The translations under genes and the position numbers were made by a program. From CADEEL01 sp050246475 (lineage in GTDB: Bacteria; Pseudomonadota; Alphaproteobacteria; Caulobacterales; Aquidulcibacteraceae): 64,000 bases of DNA. The notes beneath the pieces are model-generated. The model worked only from the letters and a program-made list of their open reading frames with translations. It ran no database searches and had not been told where the DNA came from. This document shows positions 32,448-41,236 of this stretch, piece by piece (the stretch's first letter is position 1; each line of letters opens with the position of its first letter). The stretch is taken from NCBI GenBank assembly GCA_050246475.1, contig JBFWVZ010000005.1, forward strand, positions 214,097 through 278,096, written 5' to 3'.

Positions 32448-32965
32448 TGAAGGCCCGCGAAATTCGTCGTCACGTTTGGCAGCGTCGAAGGCTGCAAGGG
32501 CGCGTTCAGATCAGATTCCGTGCAGAAGAGATAGCCGCCCTTGGAGGGCCGGCGGAAAATGACCGCGCGCTGCGTCTCCAGATCGAGCACCCAAACCTCC
32601 GGCACGCCGTGCGCGGCATAGATCGGGATCTTCACCTCGAAATCCTGCTCCGCCGTGCCGCAGCAGACCTCTACCGCGAGCGAAACATCCTTGCCCCGCA
32701 CGTCCGAGCCTTGCATCGCGGCGGGAAAGACATGGAGATCGGGCCGTAACTCCACGTCCTCCGCGAGCCGCAGCGCGCCGCCTGAGACAACGAGGTGCGT
32801 GTCATCAAGCGCGCGGTTCAAAGCACGCTGGAGTTTGGCGCGCACGCGCAGGTGCCGGTCGGATTCTTGCGTCAGGGGAATGCGTTGCGCCCCAACGCGT
32901 TCGCCCTCGCCGTCGAGCGCCGGCGACGGGGAAGATTGCAAGCGTGTAAGGGTGTGGGCGACCAT
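32444..32965 (-). CDS. Uma2 family endonuclease-like protein (DUF820)
   Basis: A protein of about 173 residues with the PD-(D/E)xK-like pattern of the Uma2 family: VVSGGALRLAEDVELRPDLHVF, VSLAVEVCCGTAEQDFEVKIPIY, YAAHGVPEVWVLDLETQRAVIF. The Asp and Glu-x-Lys-type residues (RPDLHVF, VEVC...VKIPIY) are in place. Many copies of this family exist in bacteria with no known role. It overlaps murB by 4 bases on the same strand and so is probably co-translated with an essential gene. Possible mobile or restriction-like origin. Confidence 0.8.
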   Translation of the reverse strand: MVAHTLTRLQSSPSPALDGEGERVGAQRIPLTQESDRHLRVRAKLQRALNRALDDTHLVVSGGALRLAEDVELRPDLHVFPAAMQGSDVRGKDVSLAVEVCCGTAEQDFEVKIPIYAAHGVPEVWVLDLETQRAVIFRRPSKGGYLFCTESDLNAPLQPSTLPNVTTNFAGLH

Positions 32966-33012
32966 ATCCACAGGATACTAACAGGCCGCCCGGCCCGCGT
33001 TAAGCCGCGCCC

Positions 33013-33897
33013 TTAACGGAGAACCGGCGTCTCCGCGGCTCTGAGCCCTGCGCGGAGCGCAATGCGCTCGAGCGCGCCCTTGACGATGACGTCGAGCTGC
33101 TCGCCGGGCTGGTACGCCGCAGGCGCGACGAAGCGGACGCGATCCTCCGCGATGAGTTTGTGCAGCTTCGCGACGCTGCGTTCATCGCTCCACCGATAAG
33201 GATCGAGCACCGCGATCGAGCAGCCGCCCTCCTTCATCACCGTCTTCATCGAAGGAATGTCGGTGTCCCCGTCGCCGATGAAGATCATCCGCTCGAACGG
33301 GATGGGGCGGCGCGGCTCCGGCGCCCAGCGATTGATCGCCTCGGAATCCCAGATGTGTTCGACGCCCTTATTGATGCAGTAGAGAAACTGCGTCTTCGAT
33401 GTGTAATTGATCGCGAGCGCGGGCCAGAGCGCCTCGCCTTTCGTGTCGTAGAGAAACTTGGACGCGAACACGCGATGGAAGCGCCGGTAGATCGGCGTGC
33501 CTTCGATCATCTCGTGAATGCACGAGGAGATTACGTAGTGCTCAAGCTCGACGCCGAGATCGGCGGCGAAGGCGTCCATGCGATCGAACCAATGATCGAG
33601 CCCGTCGAAGAGATCGGGATCGCGCCCGTGCTTCATCAGATCGGCGCGGGTGAAGGGCTTGCCGCGGGCGCGGGCCGCTTCGACCATCTTCTGCATGTAG
33701 ACGAGGATTTCGTCGGCGTCGGCGGCGCGGGCCGTCTTCTTCACGTCGAGCCAGAATTCATCGTGGCTGACGCCGGCGATCTCCGGAATGAAGCTGCGCT
33801 CCTGCAGATTGCCGCGCGCGAGCGTGCCGTCGAAATCATAGACGATGGCGGCGCGCAGCGGGCCAGCTTGGGGGTGGCGTGAGGCGGAATCCGGCAT
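33013..33897 (-). CDS. HAD-family phosphatase
   Basis: A 294-residue HAD superfamily hydrolase, cytoplasmic. Motif I is YDFDGTLARG (nucleophile Asp), motif II lies around YVISSCIHEMIEG, motif III is the Lys near AINYTSKTQFL, and motif IV is FIGDGDTDIPSMKT with three acidic residues. The large helical insert between motifs I and II is a C1-type cap. Substrate unknown. It is read toward the Uma2 gene. Confidence 0.88.
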   Translation of the reverse strand: MPDSASRHPQAGPLRAAIVYDFDGTLARGNLQERSFIPEIAGVSHDEFWLDVKKTARAADADEILVYMQKMVEAARARGKPFTRADLMKHGRDPDLFDGLDHWFDRMDAFAADLGVELEHYVISSCIHEMIEGTPIYRRFHRVFASKFLYDTKGEALWPALAINYTSKTQFLYCINKGVEHIWDSEAINRWAPEPRRPIPFERMIFIGDGDTDIPSMKTVMKEGGCSIAVLDPYRWSDERSVAKLHKLIAEDRVRFVAPAAYQPGEQLDVIVKGALERIALRAGLRAAETPVLR

Positions 33898-33976
33898 GCG
33901 AGGATGTGAGGGGGAGAGTCGGGCGCGGGGTCAAGAAACCGTCGCCGCGAAGGCGCAGTTGCACTACGGTTCCGGC

Positions 33977-34768
33977 ATGAAAATGGTGCTTGCATTGCTT
34001 GCGCTGTGCGCCACGGCGTGCGCGCCGCAACCCGCGCCGGCGCCCGCCGAGCCAACAGGCCTGGATCGCGTTCTAACGGTCGCGGAATACAATGCGATCG
34101 CCTGTGAGCGCACGTCCGATGGGCGGTGTATAGCGCCGCAAACATATCGGACGGCGGCGGAGCTCTCGCGGCTCTTTCCAGAGCAACGAACAATCGAGGC
34201 AAGTGCGTTAGCGGCGATGCGAGCGTTTCGACCGCGACGCATCTGCGGTAACGATTCGCTCGAGCCAATCCGCGAAGCGGCGTTGCGACGCGGCGAGGAT
34301 GCAGAAGCGGTCGCAGCTTGTCGCTGTGAGGAACGCGGCTGCCTGCAGGTGCACGTTCAGCTTTATATCACCATCGGCGGCCACCCTTCGCCTCCAACGC
34401 AACTTTTCCCGCGCTACAGTTCATTTCCAAGCGGATCGGTTCCGGCGTCACGGATCGAAATCGGCCGCGGCGCAGAGATCGATCGTAGAACTGCGATGTC
34501 AGCGTTGGGATACAGCGGCTATGACTATTACTCAGCCGTCGGCGCCTACTTTATTTTCAGGTCCGCCGATCTCAGCGAGCTTGAAAACTTCACGTGCAGT
34601 ATCACGACTGGCAGGCCAGCGGAAAGAAATGGCCACCTTACTGAGCTGATTGAGCTGTGCTTTGCCAACCTGCGAGACGGTCCGTGTTCAATCGCCTGCA
34701 ACGACCCTGAGATTGATCGGCAAATGATCGCTTACCTCGAGCGCCGGCGCATCTCCGAGGGGCGTTAG
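33977..34768 (+). CDS. Hypothetical lipoprotein with many cysteines
   Basis: A 263-residue protein with a lipoprotein-like signal (MKMVLALLALCATACAP, C15 the likely lipidated residue). The body has several cysteine pairs (CERTSDGRC, CRCEERGC, CFANLRDGPCSIAC), suggesting disulfides in the periplasm. I do not recognise the domain. It stands alone on the plus strand between the HAD and SLC13 genes, and its AT content is visibly higher than that of its neighbours, hinting at a later arrival. Confidence 0.7.
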   Translation: MKMVLALLALCATACAPQPAPAPAEPTGLDRVLTVAEYNAIACERTSDGRCIAPQTYRTAAELSRLFPEQRTIEASALAAMRAFRPRRICGNDSLEPIREAALRRGEDAEAVAACRCEERGCLQVHVQLYITIGGHPSPPTQLFPRYSSFPSGSVPASRIEIGRGAEIDRRTAMSALGYSGYDYYSAVGAYFIFRSADLSELENFTCSITTGRPAERNGHLTELIELCFANLRDGPCSIACNDPEIDRQMIAYLERRRISEGR

Positions 34769-34771
34769 CGC

Positions 34772-36532
34772 TCAACCCCCGTAGCGCATCGCGATCATGT
34801 ACGCTGCGACGAAAATGACGATGATCGAGAGCGGCGCGCCGACGCGCGCGTAATCCGCAAAGCGATAGCCGCCCGGCCCCATGACGAGCAGATTGTTCTG
34901 GTGCCCGATGGGCGTGAGGAAATCCGAAGACGCGCCAATGAGCACGGCGATCAGCAGCGCATCGGGCGGCGCGCCGATGGCGTAGGAGACCGAGAGCGCG
35001 ATCTGGCCCATGATGATCGCGGTCGCGACATTGTTCAAAAAGATCGAGACGAGCATCGTCGCCGTCGCGATCGCGGCCGCAGCCCAGAAGAGAGGCGCTT
35101 GCCCCAGCACATCGGCGAGCTGCTGCGCGAAGAAGAGCGCCGCGCCGCTTGTCTGAAAGCTCTGCCCCACCGGGATCATCGCCCCGATCAGCACGATGAT
35201 CGACCAGTCGACCGACGAATAGATTTCTTTCGCGGGAAGGAATCCCAACGCGGCGACCAGCGCGGCGGCGGCGGCGAAGGAAAAGACGGTCGGTATGCCG
35301 AGCGCGACGGAGGCCGCGACCGCGGCCGCGTAGATCGCGATCGCGATGGCGGCGCGCGGCGCATCGATGCGCGCGATCGGCCGGCGGCCGACTTCGAGCA
35401 AGCGCGCATAGCGTGCGTAGGCGGCGATGCGCTCGGCCGAGCCGTGCAGCGTCACCTGATCGCCCGCTTCGATGCGCAGCGTTTCGAGCGGCTGCCGGAG
35501 GCTCGCCGCGCGCCGGCCGCCCGCGACGACCTGGATCTCGCCGTTGGTGTCGAGCCGTATGGTTTCGAACGGGCGCCCGATGATCGGCGAGCCGTAACCG
35601 ACGACTGTCACGATGGTCGCGGCGTCCTTCGCGGTGGAAGGCTGCGTGCGCAGCGAAAGCCCGCTCTTCTTCGCCGCCTCCCACGGATCGGCCGCGCCGC
35701 CGACCAGCAAGCGATCGCGCGCCTGCAAGGGGCGCGCGGTCGAAAGCTCCAGCAAGCGGCTGCCGCGCAGCACCGCGAGCGGCGTCACCTTGGCGGCGCG
35801 CACGGCCTCGATCACGGGGGTGTCGTCGTCGGGCGCTTCTTCGTCAAACATGTCAGGCCCGATCGGGCCGATCTCGAACGTCGCGTAGGCTTCCTTTTGC
35901 GCGCCCTCGCCCGTGTCTCGCCGCGGCGCGAGCCGCCAGCCGACGACGCAGATATAGGCGACGCCCGCGGCGGCGACCGCGGCCGCGACCGGCGTCATCT
36001 GGAAGAACGCGAACGGCGCGCCGAGTTGATCCTCGCGCACCGAGGAAAGAATGAGGTTCGCCGGCGTGCCGATCAAAGTCGTCATGCCGCCGAGGATGGT
36101 GGCGAAGGCGAGCGGCATGAGCCCCGCGCTGGCCGGCAGATTGTGCGCGCGGCAAATGCCGATGACGGCGGGCATCGTGATCGCGAGCGCGGCGATGTTG
36201 TTCATGAAGGCCGAGAGCGCCGCGGCCGCGACGAGGAGCCCCGCGAGCTGCACCGCAAAGGGCGCCTTCAACGCCGCGAGCCGATCGGTCACCGCGTCGG
36301 CGACGCCGGTCAACTCGATGGCGCGCCCGATGATCAGCACCGCGACGATGACGACGACTGAGGCGTCGGAGAATCCCATGAACGCCTGCGCCGGCGCGAC
36401 GAGCCCAAGCAGCAAGGACGCCGCCAGCGCCAACAGCGCCACCAGATCGTGCCGGACCCGCCCCGACGCAAAGAGCGCCAACGCGCACGCGAGAACGAGC
36501 GTGCTGGCGAGCGCGGGGTTGATCGTCATCAT
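34772..36532 (-). CDS. SLC13-type anion/dicarboxylate permease with two RCK_C domains
   Basis: An inner-membrane carrier of 586 residues with about eleven membrane segments split into two halves. The first half has the family loop LSAFMNNIAALAIT and GMTTLIGTPANLIL; the second has VSIFLNNVATAIIM and SSDFLTPIGHQNNLLV. Between the halves lie two TrkA-C (RCK_C) domains (PLAVLRGSRLLELSTARPLQ, LRIEAGDQVTLHGSAERI), which typically sense nucleotides or ions. The NNxA and TPxG(H)QxN pairs match the sodium-coupled site. Substrate (sulfate, phosphate or dicarboxylate) cannot be told. Stops 3 bases from the convergent lipoprotein gene. Confidence 0.88.
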   Translation of the reverse strand: MMTINPALASTLVLACALALFASGRVRHDLVALLALAASLLLGLVAPAQAFMGFSDASVVVIVAVLIIGRAIELTGVADAVTDRLAALKAPFAVQLAGLLVAAAALSAFMNNIAALAITMPAVIGICRAHNLPASAGLMPLAFATILGGMTTLIGTPANLILSSVREDQLGAPFAFFQMTPVAAAVAAAGVAYICVVGWRLAPRRDTGEGAQKEAYATFEIGPIGPDMFDEEAPDDDTPVIEAVRAAKVTPLAVLRGSRLLELSTARPLQARDRLLVGGAADPWEAAKKSGLSLRTQPSTAKDAATIVTVVGYGSPIIGRPFETIRLDTNGEIQVVAGGRRAASLRQPLETLRIEAGDQVTLHGSAERIAAYARYARLLEVGRRPIARIDAPRAAIAIAIYAAAVAASVALGIPTVFSFAAAAALVAALGFLPAKEIYSSVDWSIIVLIGAMIPVGQSFQTSGAALFFAQQLADVLGQAPLFWAAAAIATATMLVSIFLNNVATAIIMGQIALSVSYAIGAPPDALLIAVLIGASSDFLTPIGHQNNLLVMGPGGYRFADYARVGAPLSIIVIFVAAYMIAMRYGG

Positions 36533-36579
36533 GCGCGGGGCATGCTCATCATGAATCGTGGCGGAAGCGAAATGCCGTT

Positions 36580-37887
36580 CTAGCGGGAGACAGCGTTCGT
36601 GGCGATTGCCGCGGCCATGGCGTCGTGAAACGCGTCCGTTCTGGTCCGATCGCGCTCCGGCCAGGCAGGATTGTGCACGCGGCCGATATAGCGCCCGTCG
36701 CAGGCTAGACGGTAGCCGTTCTCATAAGAGGCGCGCCGAAGCTCGCCGCGGACCGTGTCGTTGGCTTGCAGCGCCCGGCGCGCCGCCTCCAGATCCTCGC
36801 CGATGCCGGCGCGCAGATCGTCGCGGAGATTGTTGTCCATCCCGCTGCGCACATTCCCCATCGGAATGAAGAGCGACGCAACGGGCAGCCCGGGCGGGCG
36901 CAGCGTGTAATCGCCCAGATAGAGAACGTCGCCCGCGCGCGCTTCGAACGACACCGTCCCCAAGCACGCATTGAACGTCCCGAGCGTCTGCAGCGCATAG
37001 CGTCCTGCTGGAATTTCGTAAGTGCTGTAGCGCGGCGTCTCGATCTCGCCGTCAAGCGTCGGATCGGCGCGGCGCTCTGCTTCAAAGTAGGACCGCACGC
37101 CGAATGAGGCGGCTGGCTGAAGCAGATCGGCAAAGCCCCCTTCGGGCGGCACGCGCACGAAGCGGAACGTGTCGCCCGCCATCGGTACGACCGCCAAGCG
37201 CTGCCGCGCTGAGATGACGACGATCGCCATGCCTTCGCGCGCGCTCGCCAAGGCGCCCGGCGCCACGCGTTGAATGTGAACCGGCGCCGCGTCAGGCTGC
37301 GCGTGCTGCTCGCCCGCGCCCGCTGCCAGCGGCGGCGGGTTCTCGAACGCCCGCCCGGCGAGTTCAGCGGCGTAGTAGGAACGCTGCGCCTCGCGCTCGT
37401 TGCGGCGCCCCTCCGCCGGCGTCTCCGCCGCGATCAGCGCGGCGAATCCGCGATCCGGCTCGCGGTCAAAGCGAAGGCGCAGGCGCTCTCCCATGCGATA
37501 GTGACGAAAGCCGAGCGCGGCGGCGCAGTCACGAAACTCGATATGCTCGATGCTGCCATTGTAGCGCGCGTCCTGGATGGCGAAGAGAATTGCCGCGATG
37601 CCCTGCGCGGCCCCGGAGACGACTGGGTTGTAGGAACCGTCGGCGTTGAACGCCATGACATTGCCGACGCGCGTGTTCGTGTTGCGCACTTGCGAGAGGC
37701 GGTATGCCTCGGCGCGGCACACGATGAGATCGCTCGTGACACGCTCGATCGATGCGCCAGGGCGGTTGTAGAAGCCGTCTGAATCGAACCAGGGCGCCAG
37801 CACGCGTTCGGAATTTTGCGCCGACGCACCGGGCGCCGCGAAGGCGAGCGCGGCAAGAGCCGCCGCAAGAATATGCGCCCAGCGCAT
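36580..37887 (-). CDS. Secreted protein of unknown function
   Basis: A 435-residue protein with a signal peptide (MRWAHILAAALAALAFAAPG...SAQ) and several beta-rich stretches (VNRAP-type segments such as YSTYEIPAGRYALQTLG, FEARAGDVLYLGDYTLRPPG). The pattern of an ALQTLGxF / GDVLYLGD segment is seen in exported proteins of Caulobacterales with no named function, as far as I recall. It lies between murC and SLC13 and, with the ATG at 37887, starts 14 bases after murC; an ATG at 37905 would overlap it. Probably co-transcribed with murC. Confidence 0.7.
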   Translation of the reverse strand: MRWAHILAAALAALAFAAPGASAQNSERVLAPWFDSDGFYNRPGASIERVTSDLIVCRAEAYRLSQVRNTNTRVGNVMAFNADGSYNPVVSGAAQGIAAILFAIQDARYNGSIEHIEFRDCAAALGFRHYRMGERLRLRFDREPDRGFAALIAAETPAEGRRNEREAQRSYYAAELAGRAFENPPPLAAGAGEQHAQPDAAPVHIQRVAPGALASAREGMAIVVISARQRLAVVPMAGDTFRFVRVPPEGGFADLLQPAASFGVRSYFEAERRADPTLDGEIETPRYSTYEIPAGRYALQTLGTFNACLGTVSFEARAGDVLYLGDYTLRPPGLPVASLFIPMGNVRSGMDNNLRDDLRAGIGEDLEAARRALQANDTVRGELRRASYENGYRLACDGRYIGRVHNPAWPERDRTRTDAFHDAMAAAIATNAVSR

Positions 37888-37901
37888 GCCCCGCCGCTCC
37901 C

Positions 37902-39317
37902 TCACGCCGCCGCGGCCTTGAGCTTTTCCGGAAGCGCGTTCGCGTAGCTTGTGATGTCGCCTGCGCCGAGGCAGACGACGAGATCGCCCGGCTTGGCTTC
38001 GCCGCGGACGAAATCCGCCAGCGCATCGAGCGCGATGAGTTTCCGCGCATCGCGGTGGCCGTGCTTTGTGACGCTTTCGACAAGGGTGTCCGCGTTGATC
38101 CCTTCGATGGGCTGCTCGCCGGCGGGGTAGACATCCGCGACCGCAACGATGTCAGCTTCATTGAAGCAATTGGAGAATTCTTCGAAGAGATCGCGAAGCC
38201 GCGTAAACCGGTGCGGCTGCACGACGGCGATGACGCGCCCCTGGCTCACCTCGCGCGCGGCCTTCAAGACCGCCGCAATCTCAACCGGGTGGTGCCCGTA
38301 ATCGTCCACGAGCTGCACGTCGTTCCAATAGCCCACGGTCGAGAAGCGCCGCCGCACGCCGCCGAACTTCTTGAGGCCTCCGCGCACATGCGCGTCATTG
38401 ACGCCGAGTTCGCGCGCGACCGCGATGGCCGCGAGCGCGTTCTGCAAATTGTGCGCGCCGGCCATGGGCAGGAAGAGATCGTGGAGCGTCACGCCCGGCC
38501 CCTCGCCCTTCTTGCGCGCGACGACATCGAAGGTGGAGCCGTCCCGCCCTGGGCGCACATTGACGGCGCAAACATCCGCCTGCGGATTGAAGCCGTAGGA
38601 GATGATGCGCCGGTCCTGCACGCGCGCGGCCAGCGATTGCACGACCGGATGATCGATGCAGAGCACGGCGAAGCCGTAGAACGGAATGTTCTCCACGAAA
38701 GCGCGATAACTCTCGTTCATCGCCTCGGCGGTGCCGTAATGATCGAGATGCTCCGGATCCATGTTGGTCACGACGACAGCAGAAGCGCGCAGCCGCGTGA
38801 ACGTCCCGTCGCTCTCGTCGGCTTCGACCACCATCCAATCGCCCTCGCCCATGCGCGCGTTGGAGCCATAGGCGTTGATGATGCCGCCATTGATGACGGT
38901 GGGGTCCTTGCCGCCCGCTTCGAGGAGCGCCGAGACAAGCGAGGTCGTCGTCGTCTTGCCGTGCGTGCCGCCGATCGCGACCGTCCATTTGAGGCGCATG
39001 AGCTCGGCCAGCATTTCGGCGCGGCGCACCACGGGCACGCCCCGCGCGCGCGCCGCATCGACCTCCGGGTTCCCCGCCTTGATCGCCGACGAGATGACGA
39101 CGACCCCCGCGCCATCGACGTTCTCGCCCTTGTGGCCGATGAAGATGCGCGCGCCCTTCTTCTTCAAGCGCTCAGTGTTGGCGCCTTCCTTGGCGTCAGA
39201 GCCCTGCACATCGTAGCCGAGGTTCTTCATCACCTCCGCGATGCCGGACATGCCGATGCCGCCGATCCCGACGAAATGGACGGGGCCGACATCGAACGGA
39301 ACGGGGCGGATGCTCAT
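37902..39317 (-). CDS. murC: UDP-N-acetylmuramate--L-alanine ligase
   Basis: MurC adds L-alanine to UDP-MurNAc with ATP. The 471-residue protein shows the N-terminal UDP-binding fold HFVGIGGIGMSGIAEVMKNL, the ATP-binding loop GGTHGKTTTTSLVSALL, the central NMDPEHLDHYGT motif and the C-terminal YGHHPVEIAAVLKAARE. It is separated from murG by a 2.9 kb insertion (PadR/HAAS/CPBP/GNAT/small gene) and from murB by another, so it must have its own promoter, which probably lies in 39318-39441. Confidence 0.96.
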   Translation of the reverse strand: MSIRPVPFDVGPVHFVGIGGIGMSGIAEVMKNLGYDVQGSDAKEGANTERLKKKGARIFIGHKGENVDGAGVVVISSAIKAGNPEVDAARARGVPVVRRAEMLAELMRLKWTVAIGGTHGKTTTTSLVSALLEAGGKDPTVINGGIINAYGSNARMGEGDWMVVEADESDGTFTRLRASAVVVTNMDPEHLDHYGTAEAMNESYRAFVENIPFYGFAVLCIDHPVVQSLAARVQDRRIISYGFNPQADVCAVNVRPGRDGSTFDVVARKKGEGPGVTLHDLFLPMAGAHNLQNALAAIAVARELGVNDAHVRGGLKKFGGVRRRFSTVGYWNDVQLVDDYGHHPVEIAAVLKAAREVSQGRVIAVVQPHRFTRLRDLFEEFSNCFNEADIVAVADVYPAGEQPIEGINADTLVESVTKHGHRDARKLIALDALADFVRGEAKPGDLVVCLGAGDITSYANALPEKLKAAAA

Positions 39318-39441
39318 GAATTTCCCTTCAAGTTTCCGCTGAGAGAACGCGCTTCCGAACGCCCATGCAAGCGCTCCTATGCTTGAAGCGCCGGGCGCGG
39401 AAGGTTAAGTGAGCCCCACCTTTCAAAGTGAGGAGCGCCCA

Positions 39442-39735
39442 ATGTCTCTCGACGGCAACTGGAACATCGAAGTCAACTCGCCGATGGGCGTGCAAAAGGG
39501 CACGCTTCAGCTTTCGACTGCGGGAGGCAAGCTCACCGGAACGCAAACCGGCGCGCAAGGCTCGCTGCCGGTCGACGGCACGGTCAATGGCGACACCGGC
39601 GTCTGGACCACGAAGATCACCCAGCCCTTCCCAATGGATCTCGAGTTCACGGTGACGGCGGCTGGCGATGCGCTGACGGGCAGCGTGAAGGCCGGCGCGT
39701 TCGGCTCGTCCCCCGTCAAGGGCACGCGCGCCTAA
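39442..39735 (+). CDS. Small beta-barrel-like protein of unknown function
   Basis: A 97-residue protein, almost entirely beta strands with Gly/Thr turns: MSLDGNWNIEVNSPMGVQKG, LTGTQTGAQGSLPVDGTVNG, FPMDLEFTVTAAGDALTGSV and the final GSSPVKGTRA. This pattern of a strand-rich module with a repeated G-x-L-T/S-G turn is common to a conserved family in alphaproteobacteria with no known role. GAGGAG precedes the ATG at 39442, deciding against an upstream ATG at 39409. Divergent from murC; its stop overlaps the GNAT stop by 4 bases. Confidence 0.75.
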   Translation: MSLDGNWNIEVNSPMGVQKGTLQLSTAGGKLTGTQTGAQGSLPVDGTVNGDTGVWTTKITQPFPMDLEFTVTAAGDALTGSVKAGAFGSSPVKGTRA

Positions 39736-40271
39736 AGCGCTTTGACCATTCTGAGGAGCGGCACGGGCACGCCTTCGGGCGTGTCCGCGCTGAACCGCTC
39801 CGCGACCTCATAGCCGCACGCGCGATAGAGCGGCTCGCCCGCCAAGGTTCCGGCGAGCTCCATGCGTGCGAAGCCCTCGGCCCTTGCGGCCTCCTCCGCC
39901 AAATCGATGATCAAGCGCCCGACGCCGCGGCGCGTGAAATCCGGATGCGTGTACATCGCGCGGATGCGCGCCGCGTCCTTCGCTGGATCGAGCAGCGCAT
40001 CGTTGCGCCCCGCTGAGTGATTGCCGCCGAAAAGCGTCGCGCGCCTCGACCAGCCGCCGCAGCCGGCGATGGCGCCGCCGCATTCGATGACGAAGTACGT
40101 GCGATCTTCGATCAGTTGCGTATCGAGCCCCATCGTTGCGTAGGAAGCCGCGAGCTGGGCCGGCGTGAGAAACGGCTTCTGCAATTCGCCAATGGCGGCG
40201 TTCATCATCTCCTTGAGCGCAGGAACATCTTCAGGCGCTGCGAGGCGATGGGTGAGCATGCTCATGCCCAT
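39732..40271 (-). CDS. GNAT family N-acetyltransferase
   Basis: A 179-residue single GNAT domain (LAAPEDVPALKEMMNAAIGE, YFVIECGGAIAGCGGWSRRA, and the acetyl-CoA loop MYTHPDFTRRGVGRLIIDLA). An extra C-terminal strand-helix (ERFSADTPEGVPVPLLRM) is usual. Three in-frame ATGs (40271, 40265, 40259) are possible starts; the first is used here. It follows the CPBP protease gene on the same strand, so it may belong to the PadR-controlled set. Substrate unknown. Confidence 0.85.
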   Translation of the reverse strand: MGMSMLTHRLAAPEDVPALKEMMNAAIGELQKPFLTPAQLAASYATMGLDTQLIEDRTYFVIECGGAIAGCGGWSRRATLFGGNHSAGRNDALLDPAKDAARIRAMYTHPDFTRRGVGRLIIDLAEEAARAEGFARMELAGTLAGEPLYRACGYEVAERFSADTPEGVPVPLLRMVKAL

Positions 40272-40296
40272 CGCCTACCGGCGCGATTGGCGAACC

Positions 40297-41187
40297 TCAA
40301 GCGGCTGCCGGCGCGGGCGTTTGAGCGGAGGCCTGCGCGCGGCGCGGCCATAGCGCGATGGCGATCAGGCCGAGCGCAACGGTGATGGCGATCTGCACGA
40401 ACTCAGCCGCCAACGGCGCAAGATGAGTATTGAGCGTCAAGCTCTGCATCACGCCCTCCTCAATGCCGTTGCCGGAGCCGTGCATCAGCACCGCCGGCCA
40501 AAAGCTGCGGGCGCGAATTGTCAGCCACGCCATGACGAACGAGACGGCGATGAGCTCGATCGGGAAGAGGACGAGAGCGCCAAGCGCCGGCGCTTCCGGG
40601 AAATTGTACCCGGCGAAATTCATCGGCGCATGCCAAAGCGCCCAAACGAGGCCGAGAATGCCAACGCCGCGAACGAAGCCAAGCCGCTGGATCGTGTGAT
40701 GCTGCAGGAAGCCGCGCCATCCGAACTCCTCGCCGACCGCGGCGAGGCCGTTGATCCCGGCGAAGACGAGCGCGGTCGCGGCAACGTTCGCAGCGAAGAG
40801 CGCCCAGCTTTGCGCGCCATCACCCAGCACCCAAGGCCCGCGCAGGACCTCGGCGCCGTCCGCAGTGAAGGTGAAGTAGGAAGAGCCCCCCCAGCCTTGC
40901 CAGAGCGAGACGCCCAAAGTCGCGAACGCGATCGCCGCGGGGATGAGCGCGGCGAACACAAGATAGATCGGATTGCCGGGCCAGAACTGGATGCGCTTCC
41001 ATTCCTTCCGGTTGACGAGCGTCAGATAACCGATCGCCCAGAGCGACGGCATGAACATGAGGCCAAGCAGCCAAGGCGTCATCGCGCCGGAATGCACATC
41101 GCCCACGATGACGAGCGCGGCGAACTGCACACCCCAAGAAACGACGAGGAGACTTGCAAGAAACAGGCAGAGCGTACGCATACTCAT
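40297..41187 (-). CDS. CPBP family intramembrane metalloprotease
   Basis: A 296-residue membrane protein with about eight helices of the CAAX/CPBP (ABI) protease family. The catalytic motifs are visible: EEFGWRGFLQHH (Glu-Glu with Arg, motif 1), LVWALWHAPMNF (motif 2 His) and a later His near AVLMHGSGNG (motif 3). Role unknown; members process prenyl proteins or self-immunity factors. GGGAG six bases before the ATG supports the start. Lies downstream of a PadR/HAAS pair, which suggests control by PadR. Confidence 0.88.
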   Translation of the reverse strand: MSMRTLCLFLASLLVVSWGVQFAALVIVGDVHSGAMTPWLLGLMFMPSLWAIGYLTLVNRKEWKRIQFWPGNPIYLVFAALIPAAIAFATLGVSLWQGWGGSSYFTFTADGAEVLRGPWVLGDGAQSWALFAANVAATALVFAGINGLAAVGEEFGWRGFLQHHTIQRLGFVRGVGILGLVWALWHAPMNFAGYNFPEAPALGALVLFPIELIAVSFVMAWLTIRARSFWPAVLMHGSGNGIEEGVMQSLTLNTHLAPLAAEFVQIAITVALGLIAIALWPRRAQASAQTPAPAAA

Positions 41188-41236
41188 GGCGTTCTCCCTT
41201 TCAGAGCGAGTTTGGCTAATGGAATGAAGGTGCGTT

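Noticed and set aside
33000..33016. TTAA-N9-TTAA that resembles a CtrA site
   Set aside because: Spacing is 9 rather than 7, and the second TTAA is the stop codon end of the HAD gene.
36558..36869. Plus-strand frame of 103 codons
   Set aside because: It lies over the 3' end of the secreted-protein gene and is Arg/Pro-rich as expected for a shadow frame.
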